A stretch of DNA of 5,158 nucleotides, taken from positions 1 through 5,158 of the forward strand of contig CAZQEU010000082.1 in the NCBI GenBank assembly GCA_964592335.1, in the 5' to 3' direction. Numbering within the stretch: the first letter of the stretch is position 1; the number at the start of each line of letters is the position of its first letter. The notes under the pieces were generated by a model. The model had not been told where the DNA came from. It searched no databases and saw only the letters and a list, made by a program, of their open reading frames with translations. Below are positions 1 to 5,094 of this stretch, piece after piece. Position numbers and translations under genes: made by a program. This DNA is from CAZKUB01 sp964592335. Its GTDB lineage: Archaea; Thermoplasmatota; E2; DHVEG-1.

Positions 1-2496
1 CATAGAAGCTACGCCTCCATGTAGATGAGCTTGAGTACTACTTGCTTTTGGATATACACCATCGACTTTACCGCATACACAGCTTTCAAGCCACATAAAT
101 GATGGTCCAAAATCGATAGCAGAGACATCTCTAGTTCCATAATCTCCAACTTTACCTAAATCGCCACCTGGACCCATAAAACCACCTAGTGCAGGAACAA
201 ATGTGTTTTCTATTGTTTTTTGGAATATTGGTCCAAACAATCCTGCAGATGTAAGTTCATTTCCTGCCATACCATAGTAGTTTTGACATCCGTGTCCATT
301 TGCAAAGATAAAGTTACTTGATTCATATATCTCTTGGCCTTTAACATTTCCTTCACCAGCAAGTTTTTTTACACTATTTTTATTGAAAAATAATTTGTTG
401 AACAAAGTCACCTGTTTAATCTTAGTCAAGGATTCATCACTAAGACCCTCTCTCATTGCCTCTGCATACAAAGCACCTTGCACATCAAATCCTAGTGGCT
501 CGGCTACATCTTTTTCTGTTCTTAAGAAGGATTGTTCCCCATATCCATTAAATACTTTCATTGGTTCACCATGTGGAACCATATTTAATAATTTACCAAA
601 TAAGAGGTATCTAATAAGTGGTTTTTGGAAATCTTGTCCGCCTCCTACAAGTAAGCCAAATTTATCTCGCCATTCCTCAAGTTTTTCAACGATTTGACCG
701 TAGAATACATTTCTTACCACAAGGGCACTTGCATCCTGAACATCCCAGCCGGTTATACGACCAACGATGTTTTCCATATATGGATATTCACTGTAGATAT
801 CGCTTGCCTGATTTGACCAGTCGTAACGGACAGGGTCTATATTACCATACATCACATCACTTGGTGTGCCACCGCCAATCCAATATTTTGTGTCATCTTT
901 TCCATCTCCATTGACATCGCCAAATGGCTCAACATGATTCTGGAAGATATAGTTAGGTAGTACTGTGGCTCCACCTACTAAAGCAATATAAACTGGATTG
1001 TTTTTGTAATGTTCTGTTAGGTACTCGAGTTTTTTATCATGATCTAGATCGATGTTTGCAATATCTGCTAATAGGTTATTTAGTGGGACATGTATGTTGT
1101 CATAAACATGCCTGTTTGATATAGGTACTAATCTTGCGTTTCTTCTAGGTACATAAAAACCAGGGCATGTCTTGCCTGTGTCCTTAGTTATAATATCGTC
1201 ATCTGCGGTAAAAGCAAAATCTTCTTTTGCAAAAACTATACCTTTATGATAAGAAGCTAAATAAGGAGCAATAGAGGAAAGATCTTTCATGAGTGGATAA
1301 ACAGGGTTTTCAAGTTTTTCCAATGTTATAACACCAGACAATTCTCCTTCTTTTAAGAGTGCCCATGTACCTGTTGCTTTTACAGTACATTCGACGCCAC
1401 CTTGATCATATAGTACAGCCTCCTGCAATACTCTGTCTTTTAGTATTTTACCAGATTTATCTCTGATGGGGTGTCCTGCTCCACCTGTGGCACCTGTAAT
1501 AATCAAACCAGTAGGTGCTGTCTCAGTGTTTGATTCAATGCTGAAATATACTTCATCTCCAAACTCATCAACTCCTTCTATTTCATGGTTTATACCCTCG
1601 AATTTAACTAAAGCGTATTTGTAGTCCTTTGGTATTTCAAAAGTCCAATATGCTTTTCCATTTGCTGCAGTTTGACTTTTTAATGCAGTTGGAAGTTTAT
1701 TCATTGAGTTGCTAAGTATTTTCTTTTTTTCAAGGATGATTTCTTTTGTGTCCAACACCTTTGGTGGAAAGGCATCTACAGGGTTTGCAAGTGTTATATA
1801 ATTTATTTCATCGAATTTTTCTTCAACTATTAAAGTTGTGTTTTCTACAGCTTGCTCTGCAGTATCAAATTTTAGATAATTATAACGGTTTTGATAACCT
1901 TCTATATCACCGCAAACCATAATTTTTTCAACTTCTAGATCAGTTAAAACATCTATGACTTTACCATCTAGCTCATCACAAACAATTACAGGTATGCTAA
2001 GATAAGAAGCAATAGGAACAGCATTTACTGCTAGTGAATATCCTTCAAAATTGCTTTTTATTAAAAGAGCTATATTGCTACTTTCCCAGTATTTTTCTGC
2101 TATTTTTAATGAAAAGTTTTTTGGACTATCATATCCAATATCATCTAAGTTTATTTCTTTGTAGTTATTTAGTTGGTTACTCTGTAGTTTTATAATAGAC
2201 TCGGATGGTTCTTCTAAGTTTTTTACATACATTGGAATTATTTCTTGTTCTCCATGAGAGTTATAATGTACTGCCAGTGGTGTGGCAACTAGTGCATAAA
2301 ACGGATTTGAGTCAGTTACAGTTATGCTGCTTCCTTTAAAGTTTGATTTAAATTCTCCAGTCATATATGCTATACTTTCGGCATTTACTATTTCGTCTCC
2401 AGTTGTTTCTTCATATTCATAGAAATATATTCCCATAGAAGCTATTATTAATATTATTACTCCTAGTATGGTTATTATTTTATCATTCTTTTTCAT
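1..2496 (-). CDS. Gingipain-like (family C25, clan CD) membrane-anchored surface peptidase, C-terminus beyond window
   Basis: The frame is open for 832 codons from the ATG at 2496 to base 1, where it leaves the window, so the C-terminus is missing. Residues about 7-26 form one hydrophobic signal-anchor; the rest should lie outside the cell. Residues about 130-225 alternate beta strands and helices and loosely resemble a cell-wall-binding-2-type fold (tentative). The C25-like core starts near 490: a LVGGA strand (506-510), a calcium-loop-like DVNGDGKDD (527-535), a VGRITG strand (578-583), then ANGHG with candidate catalytic His735, and WLESCVCG with candidate nucleophile Cys806 (Cys808 is close). 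An AHLHGGV segment after the Cys also fits the family. Clan CD members use a His/Cys dyad to cut peptide bonds; the substrate here is unknown. N-glycosylation sequons occur at N127 and N219. A GGGGG ribosome binding site lies 9 nt before the ATG. It diverges from prefoldin beta. The fold class is fairly secure; proteolytic activity is inferred. Confidence 0.8.
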   Translation of the reverse strand, partial: MKKNDKIITILGVIILIIASMGIYFYEYEETTGDEIVNAESIAYMTGEFKSNFKGSSITVTDSNPFYALVATPLAVHYNSHGEQEIIPMYVKNLEEPSESIIKLQSNQLNNYKEINLDDIGYDSPKNFSLKIAEKYWESSNIALLIKSNFEGYSLAVNAVPIASYLSIPVIVCDELDGKVIDVLTDLEVEKIMVCGDIEGYQNRYNYLKFDTAEQAVENTTLIVEEKFDEINYITLANPVDAFPPKVLDTKEIILEKKKILSNSMNKLPTALKSQTAANGKAYWTFEIPKDYKYALVKFEGINHEIEGVDEFGDEVYFSIESNTETAPTGLIITGATGGAGHPIRDKSGKILKDRVLQEAVLYDQGGVECTVKATGTWALLKEGELSGVITLEKLENPVYPLMKDLSSIAPYLASYHKGIVFAKEDFAFTADDDIITKDTGKTCPGFYVPRRNARLVPISNRHVYDNIHVPLNNLLADIANIDLDHDKKLEYLTEHYKNNPVYIALVGGATVLPNYIFQNHVEPFGDVNGDGKDDTKYWIGGGTPSDVMYGNIDPVRYDWSNQASDIYSEYPYMENIVGRITGWDVQDASALVVRNVFYGQIVEKLEEWRDKFGLLVGGGQDFQKPLIRYLLFGKLLNMVPHGEPMKVFNGYGEQSFLRTEKDVAEPLGFDVQGALYAEAMREGLSDESLTKIKQVTLFNKLFFNKNSVKKLAGEGNVKGQEIYESSNFIFANGHGCQNYYGMAGNELTSAGLFGPIFQKTIENTFVPALGGFMGPGGDLGKVGDYGTRDVSAIDFGPSFMWLESCVCGKVDGVYPKASSTQAHLHGGVASM

Positions 2497-2505
2497 AATT
2501 TATAT

Positions 2506-2510
2506 CCCCC
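2506..2510 (-). promoter_or_regulatory. Ribosome binding site of the C25-like gene
   Basis: Five consecutive G on the minus strand lie 9 nt before the ATG at 2496. This is a G-rich variant of the archaeal Shine-Dalgarno sequence and supports this start, since no other start codon is equally well placed. Confidence 0.6.
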
Positions 2511-2551
2511 AATTTATATAATATTCTTTCTTAAGTATATTTGTATCTTTC

Positions 2552-2559
2552 TATATAAT
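2552..2559 (-). promoter_or_regulatory. TATA-like box for the C25-like gene
   Basis: The minus strand reads TATTATATAG here, close to the archaeal TATA consensus. A start of transcription about 25 nt downstream (near 2527) would leave a leader of roughly 30 nt that includes the GGGGG site. The region is very AT-rich, so other placements are possible. Confidence 0.4.
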
Positions 2560-2579
2560 ATTTTCTATTATAATTATTA

Positions 2580-2588
2580 TTTATAAAA
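2580..2588 (+). promoter_or_regulatory. TATA-like box for prefoldin beta
   Basis: TTTATAAAA matches the archaeal TATA consensus. It would place transcription start near 2609 and give a leader of almost 100 nt before the prefoldin ATG. The dyad at 2589-2609 would then lie between the TATA box and the start of transcription. No better box is seen closer to the gene. Confidence 0.4.
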
Positions 2589-2609
2589 ATCACTTAATTT
2601 TTAAGTGAT
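2589..2609. repeat. 21-bp inverted repeat, operator-like, in the divergent promoter region
   Basis: Two perfect 9-bp arms, ATCACTTAA and TTAAGTGAT, flank a 3-base spacer (TTT). The dyad directly follows the TATA-like box at 2580-2588. A dimeric regulator bound here would block assembly of the transcription complex for prefoldin beta. The symmetry is seen directly; the operator role is inferred. Confidence 0.5.
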
Positions 2610-2691
2610 AAATAACTCTATCACATTATCATCATTAAAATTTAGAGACAATAACTTTAATAGTAATATCTTTAATTACCAAGAAAACAAA

Positions 2692-2696
2692 AGGAG
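2692..2696 (+). promoter_or_regulatory. Ribosome binding site of prefoldin beta
   Basis: AGGAG lies 11 nt before the ATG at 2708 and supports that start over the second in-frame ATG (codon 6). Confidence 0.65.
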
Positions 2697-2707
2697 AAGA
2701 AACAATT

Positions 2708-3082
2708 ATGACAAATGTAGAAATGTCTAAACAATTGCAAGATCAAATTAACAGACTTCAACAGATGAGAATGCAACTTCAAATGATTTCACAGCAAAGA
2801 CAACAATTAGAAATGCGACTAAAAGAAACAGATGAAGCCCTTGAAGAATTAGATAAAATTGATACAAAAACACCAGTATACAAAAGCATAGGATCATTAC
2901 TGGTAAAAACCAAAGGTAAAACTGAAGTTAAAAAAGAGCTGAAAGAAAACAAGGATTCATTTGAATTACGTAAAGAAACCCTTGAGAAACAAGAGGGAAG
3001 AACTAAAGAAAAATTAAATGAACTACAAAGTAAAGTACAAAATGCTCTTAGTGGCGCAGGTCAAGAATCTGAAGGTAATTAG
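2708..3082 (+). CDS. pfdB: Prefoldin subunit beta
   Basis: The 124-residue product is the beta subunit of the archaeal prefoldin, an ATP-independent cytosolic chaperone. Four beta and two alpha subunits form a jellyfish-shaped hexamer that captures unfolded proteins and passes them to the group II chaperonin (thermosome). The sequence shows the expected plan: a Gln-rich amphipathic helix at about 3-50, a beta-hairpin segment at about 53-72 carrying VYKSIGSLLVKT, and a charged second helix at about 73-115, the two helices forming the coiled coil. The Ser/Gly-rich end is probably flexible. Length is normal for the family. AGGAG precedes the start. A two-helix membrane protein gene begins 23 nt after its stop on the same strand and may be co-transcribed. 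The identification is secure. Confidence 0.95.
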   Translation: MTNVEMSKQLQDQINRLQQMRMQLQMISQQRQQLEMRLKETDEALEELDKIDTKTPVYKSIGSLLVKTKGKTEVKKELKENKDSFELRKETLEKQEGRTKEKLNELQSKVQNALSGAGQESEGN

Positions 3083-3105
3083 ATTACTATTTAGTTTTGA
3101 TTTTA

Positions 3106-3432
3106 ATGAAGAAGATACTGAGTTCACCAAATGAATATAGGGGGAAAAGCCTGTCTGCTGGAAGATTTTTAATATTTCTAGGCTTTGCCTTTGTCTTTAT
3201 TTTTGTTTTATTAAAAATTATATCATTTTTAGTAAATACTGACAGTACTGGTTTTTTAAAAAGTTTGTATGATTTTTCTGTTTCAACTGCCACTGAATCA
3301 GTTGCTGCTCTTGGGTTGATAATCCTGTTTTTTGGTTTTGTATTTCTTTACTTCAATCATCAGTTTTCAAAACTTGCTAAAATCGCTGATGAAGTAGAGA
3401 ACAATAAAGATTTTTGTGATGAAAAAGAATGA
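3106..3432 (+). CDS. Small two-helix membrane protein of unknown function
   Basis: The product is 108 residues from the ATG at 3106; an in-frame TTG at 3097 would add three residues. Neither has a recognisable Shine-Dalgarno sequence, so the start is uncertain. I do not recognise the family. A short basic N-terminus is followed by a hydrophobic segment at about 20-43, a polar connector at about 44-62 and a second hydrophobic segment at about 63-84. A charged, acidic tail (about 85-108) ends in DEKE and carries the protein's only Cys. Two closely spaced helices with a basic first end suggest a hairpin in the cytoplasmic membrane with both termini inside. It starts 23 nt after prefoldin beta and is probably read from the same transcript. 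Its stop lies 17 nt from the stop of convergent uppS. Confidence 0.7.
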   Translation: MKKILSSPNEYRGKSLSAGRFLIFLGFAFVFIFVLLKIISFLVNTDSTGFLKSLYDFSVSTATESVAALGLIILFFGFVFLYFNHQFSKLAKIADEVENNKDFCDEKE

Positions 3433-3456
3433 ATAAAAAAAATCTCATTTTATTCA
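3430..3456. terminator. Inverted repeat and oligo-T tract between convergent genes
   Basis: Nine-base arms, TGAATAAAA (3430-3438) and TTTTATTCA (3448-3456), flank a 9-base loop. The left arm begins with the TGA stop of the membrane-protein gene, and the right arm overlaps the TAA stop and last codons of uppS. On the minus strand, eight T (3442-3435) follow the uppS stop closely, as archaeal oligo-T terminators do. On the plus strand there is only a TTTT run, so termination there is less certain. Confidence 0.5.
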
Positions 3457-4286
3457 CCATATCTTCTTTGTCTTTGTTGAACGTTTCTTATTGCTTTTAA
3501 AAAATCTCTTTTTTGAAATGCAGGCCAGTATACATCTGAGAAATATAATTCTGAGTAAGCTAGCTGCCATAGTAAAAAATTAGATATTCGCTCTTCACCA
3601 CTTGTTCTAAGTATTAAATCCGGATCAGGTAAACCATTTGTATAAAGATATTTGGAAACTAAAGATTCTTTTATTTCATCGATCGTGATTTTTTCGTTTT
3701 TTACATCATCTGCTATTTTTTGTATGGCCTGTATAAGTTCCTCTCGGCCACCATATGCAAGTGCTATGTTAAATGAGTAGTTATCATAATCTTTTGTTTT
3801 ATTCATAACTGTTTTTGCGCTTTTTGCTATCTCTTGTGGTAAGGATTCTATTTTTCCAAGGACCCTTATTTTTACCTCATTTTTATGGACTTTTGAGTTT
3901 TTTGATGCTTTATCCAACTCCGTTTTACATAAGTCCATCAATGTTTTTACTTCTTCGTTTCTTCTGTTGAAATTCTCTGTTGAAAAAGCATATACAGTAA
4001 GGTTTTTAATTCCTAATTCAAAACACCAGTTCAGTAATTCCTCGATTTTTTGTTTTCCAAATTGGTGTCCTTCTTGTGGTCTTAATCCTAATTCTTTTGC
4101 AAATCTACGATTTCCATCCATTATGATTGCTACGTGTTTAGGTATTGGTTGTTTTTTTGTTTGTTCCAGTAGTTTTAAATCTTTAAATTCATTGATTTTT
4201 TTTGATAAATAATTAAAAGGTGCTGAGTTATAGACCATTAAACCTATTTTTCTTAAAAGAGTGTTATGTAAAGCAAACTTTTCCAT
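3450..4286 (-). CDS. uppS: Cis-prenyltransferase (tritrans,polycis-undecaprenyl diphosphate synthase type)
   Basis: The 278-residue enzyme adds isopentenyl diphosphate units in cis to an allylic diphosphate. In archaea the primer is typically geranylgeranyl diphosphate, and the product is the polyprenyl lipid carrier for cell-wall and glycan precursors. All family signatures are present: HVAIIMDGNRR (51-61) with the Mg-binding catalytic Asp57, GHQFG (73-77), TVYAFSTENFNR (97-108), ALAYGGREEL (175-184), and DPDLILRTSGE (221-231) followed by ISNFLLWQLAYSELYF. The roughly 45 residues before HVAIIMDG are longer than I expect for archaeal homologues. The ATG at 4286 has no well-spaced ribosome binding site. 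An in-frame CTG at 4295, 7 nt after the GG of AGGT, and an open frame back to 4358 leave the true start unsettled. Chain length and primer are inferred from the family. Confidence 0.93.
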   Translation of the reverse strand: MEKFALHNTLLRKIGLMVYNSAPFNYLSKKINEFKDLKLLEQTKKQPIPKHVAIIMDGNRRFAKELGLRPQEGHQFGKQKIEELLNWCFELGIKNLTVYAFSTENFNRRNEEVKTLMDLCKTELDKASKNSKVHKNEVKIRVLGKIESLPQEIAKSAKTVMNKTKDYDNYSFNIALAYGGREELIQAIQKIADDVKNEKITIDEIKESLVSKYLYTNGLPDPDLILRTSGEERISNFLLWQLAYSELYFSDVYWPAFQKRDFLKAIRNVQQRQRRYGE

Positions 4287-4350
4287 TTGATTCAGTTTTT
4301 TACCTGCGATATCGCGTATATTTGCTTTTTTAGATGAGATTTTTATTATT

Positions 4351-4364
4351 CCCCCAATCTATAT
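4351..4364. promoter_or_regulatory. CCCCC motif upstream of uppS, shared with the C25-like gene leader
   Basis: Thirteen of 14 bases match 2506-2519; the shared form is CCCCCAATYTATAT on the plus strand. At the C25-like gene the G tract (minus strand) is the ribosome binding site. Here it lies 64 nt before the uppS ATG, too far to serve that codon. It is either a leader or promoter element or the binding site for an unrecognised upstream start such as ATC at 4340, which is in frame. Confidence 0.3.
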
Positions 4365-4374
4365 TTGGCATTAT

Positions 4375-4388
4375 ATTTTTTTATACTA
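4375..4388 (-). promoter_or_regulatory. Possible TATA-like box for uppS
   Basis: The minus strand reads GTATAAAAAAATAT in this stretch, the best TATA-like sequence in the 185-bp gap upstream of uppS. Transcription would start near 4350-4355, leaving a leader of about 65 nt. The placement is approximate because the gap is AT-rich throughout. Confidence 0.3.
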
Positions 4389-4416
4389 AGCAATAACCTA
4401 CATGTCTAAGTAATAT

Positions 4417-4454
4417 AAAAAAAGTAGTTTTTTCAAATGAATGCTTCTTTTGAA
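4417..4454 (-). terminator. Putative terminator of the 52-residue protein gene
   Basis: Reading the minus strand downstream of the stop at 4472, TTCAAA (4454-4449) can pair with TTTGAA (4437-4432) across an 11-base loop. An A6/T6 hairpin and a run of seven T (4423-4417) follow. The T run is the main archaeal termination signal; the weak hairpin may be incidental. This would separate the small gene from uppS. Confidence 0.4.
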
Positions 4455-4471
4455 TATAATATAGGATTAGA

Positions 4472-4630
4472 TTATTTTGAATTTTCTTTGACGAATTTTT
4501 TGATTTCATCTATGTTATCAAGTATAAGCTCTGCTTTTCTAAGCCCAAATCTAAATGGGTAATTATCGTCTTCATCTCTTTTTAATGCTATTACGGGGTT
4601 TCCATTATATTCCTCTATTTTTGAGACCAT
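4472..4630 (-). CDS. Small conserved-looking cytosolic protein, unknown function
   Basis: The ATG at 4630 opens a 52-residue frame ending in TAA, with a strong GGAGG site 10 nt upstream (4641-4645). That and the coherent sequence make it a real gene despite its size. The product is soluble and highly charged. An N-terminal strand-like part (NPVIALKRDEDD, 11-22) is followed by YPFRFGLRKAELIL (24-37) and a C-terminal amphipathic helix (about 38-50). Strands followed by one helix faintly recall the PC4/YdbC-like single-stranded DNA binding fold, but this is a weak resemblance by eye and I do not assign a function. It diverges from the S17e gene, lies 185 bp upstream of uppS on the same strand, and is probably transcribed separately because a T-rich terminator-like sequence follows it. 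Confidence 0.75.
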   Translation of the reverse strand: MVSKIEEYNGNPVIALKRDEDDNYPFRFGLRKAELILDNIDEIKKFVKENSK

Positions 4631-4640
4631 TTCAAATTTG

Positions 4641-4645
4641 CCTCC
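4641..4645 (-). promoter_or_regulatory. Strong ribosome binding site of the 52-residue protein
   Basis: GGAGG on the minus strand, 10 nt before the ATG at 4630, is the best Shine-Dalgarno match in the window. It is the main evidence that this short frame is translated. Confidence 0.75.
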
Positions 4646-4678
4646 TTCTATTTTATATAATTAATATTGTTTCTTCTT

Positions 4679-4709
4679 ATTTATAAAATTTATTATTTAT
4701 TTTATAAAT
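4679..4709. repeat. AT-rich inverted repeat with a TATA-like box in each arm
   Basis: ATTTATAAAAT (4679-4689) and ATTTTATAAAT (4699-4709) are perfect 11-bp inverted arms around a 9-base centre. Each arm contains TTTATAAAA in one orientation. The right arm, read on the minus strand, is a plausible TATA box for the 52-residue protein gene, with a start near 4678 and a leader of about 45 nt. The left arm could act in the plus direction, although better S17e candidates lie nearer that gene. Confidence 0.4.
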
Positions 4710-4714
4710 TAAGA

Positions 4715-4729
4715 TATTATCTGATAATA
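4715..4729. repeat. 15-bp palindrome in the divergent S17e promoter region
   Basis: TATTATC and GATAATA flank a single T. The dyad sits between the TATA-like sequences serving the two divergent genes, where a shared regulator could bind. AT-rich sequence produces such symmetry by chance fairly often, so the operator role is speculative. Confidence 0.3.
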
Positions 4730-4768
4730 ACAGGTAATATATATTTATAGATTGTCATTTGCAAAGTA

Positions 4769-4776
4769 TTTAAATA
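4769..4776 (+). promoter_or_regulatory. Possible TATA-like box for S17e
   Basis: TTTAAATA would place transcription start near 4800, leaving a leader of about 25 nt that includes GGTGAT. A second AT-only stretch at 4738-4750 could serve instead. Confidence 0.35.
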
Positions 4777-4815
4777 TCAAATAGCTATTCGCTGGCTTTA
4801 CACATCTATAAAAAA

Positions 4816-4821
4816 GGTGAT
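4816..4821 (+). promoter_or_regulatory. Ribosome binding site that fixes the CTG start of S17e
   Basis: GGTGAT is a 6-base match to the archaeal 16S rRNA 3' end (AUCACC). The CTG at 4825 begins 7 nt after its GG, where an initiator codon is expected. Confidence 0.7.
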
Positions 4822-4824
4822 AAT

Positions 4825-5043
4825 CTGGGAAACATAAGACCGTTATATATCAAAAATATCGCAATTGATCTTGCAAAGAAATATCCTGATCAGTTTAAAC
4901 ATGATGATTTTCAACATAATAAAGCAAAAGTCGAAGAGTTAAGTGATGTAAAAAGTAAGCTTTTAAGAAATAGGATTGCAGGGTATGTAACTAGATATCT
5001 TGCTTCACGGAATAAAGGAACAGAACAACCCGTTTCTGAGTAA
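4825..5043 (+). CDS. rps17e: Small ribosomal subunit protein eS17 (S17e), apparent CTG start
   Basis: The 72-residue product is S17e, a small-subunit ribosomal protein shared by archaea and eukaryotes and absent from bacteria. Family landmarks are the GNIRPLYIK start, a KKYPDQF segment (18-24), and the highly conserved VEELSDVKSKLLRNRIAGYV (35-54) followed by TR. The tail ASRNKGTEQPVSE is slightly longer than the usual archaeal core. The frame has no ATG, GTG or TTG anywhere, from the upstream stop at 4771 to the terminal TAA. The family's initiator Met, which precedes GNIR, falls on CTG, 7 nt after the GG of GGTGAT, so I place the start there. It diverges from the 52-residue protein gene and is followed 51 nt later by a ribB-like start. 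The identity is secure; the start codon is inferred from ribosome-site spacing and family alignment. Confidence 0.9.
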   Translation: MGNIRPLYIKNIAIDLAKKYPDQFKHDDFQHNKAKVEELSDVKSKLLRNRIAGYVTRYLASRNKGTEQPVSE

Positions 5044-5084
5044 CAACCCAAAACTTATTTTAAGGATTATTTATAAACAAATAA

Positions 5085-5090
5085 GGGTGA
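5085..5090 (+). promoter_or_regulatory. Ribosome binding site that suggests an ATA start for the ribB-like gene
   Basis: GGGTGA matches the archaeal Shine-Dalgarno sequence. The GG immediately before TGA is followed 7 nt later by ATA at 5095, the same spacing as GG to CTG in S17e. Confidence 0.5.
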
Positions 5091-5094
5091 GTTT

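Noticed and set aside
383..914. Two overlapping plus-strand open frames (383-697 and 618-914)
   Set aside because: They lie antisense within the C25-like coding sequence, overlap each other, lack ribosome binding sites and have no protein-like domain pattern.
2497..2707. Possible small RNA, tRNA or CRISPR repeats in the divergent gap
   Set aside because: No cloverleaf, no repeated units and no GC-rich structured segment are seen; apart from the TATA-like boxes, dyad and ribosome sites it is featureless AT-rich sequence.
3087..3293. Minus-strand open frame of 68 codons
   Set aside because: It is antisense to the two-helix membrane protein, and its Lys/Phe-rich composition is what the complement of that gene would give.
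3967..4212. Plus-strand open frame of 81 codons
   Set aside because: It is antisense to the uppS region that encodes the HVAIIMDGNRR and TVYAFSTENF motifs, with no independent evidence.
4306..4315. GCGATATCGC palindrome upstream of uppS
   Set aside because: It is a perfect but short 10-bp palindrome that lies in the possible uppS N-terminal extension; I see no second copy, so it is not called an operator.
4330..4371. Thirteen-codon ATG frame upstream of uppS on the minus strand, as a possible leader peptide
   Set aside because: No ribosome binding site precedes it, it probably lies upstream of the transcription start, and its sequence (MPNIDWGNNKNLI) shows no attenuation-like residue run.
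4939..4947. TTAAGTGAT inside S17e, identical to one arm of the dyad at 2589-2609
   Set aside because: It is a single half-site that encodes the conserved LSD residues of S17e, with no partner arm; most likely coincidence.
5054..5085. CTTATTT / AAATAAG inverted arms after S17e as a terminator
   Set aside because: The 7-bp AT-only arms enclose an 18-base loop, no T run follows on the plus strand, and the right arm abuts the ribosome site of the next gene.
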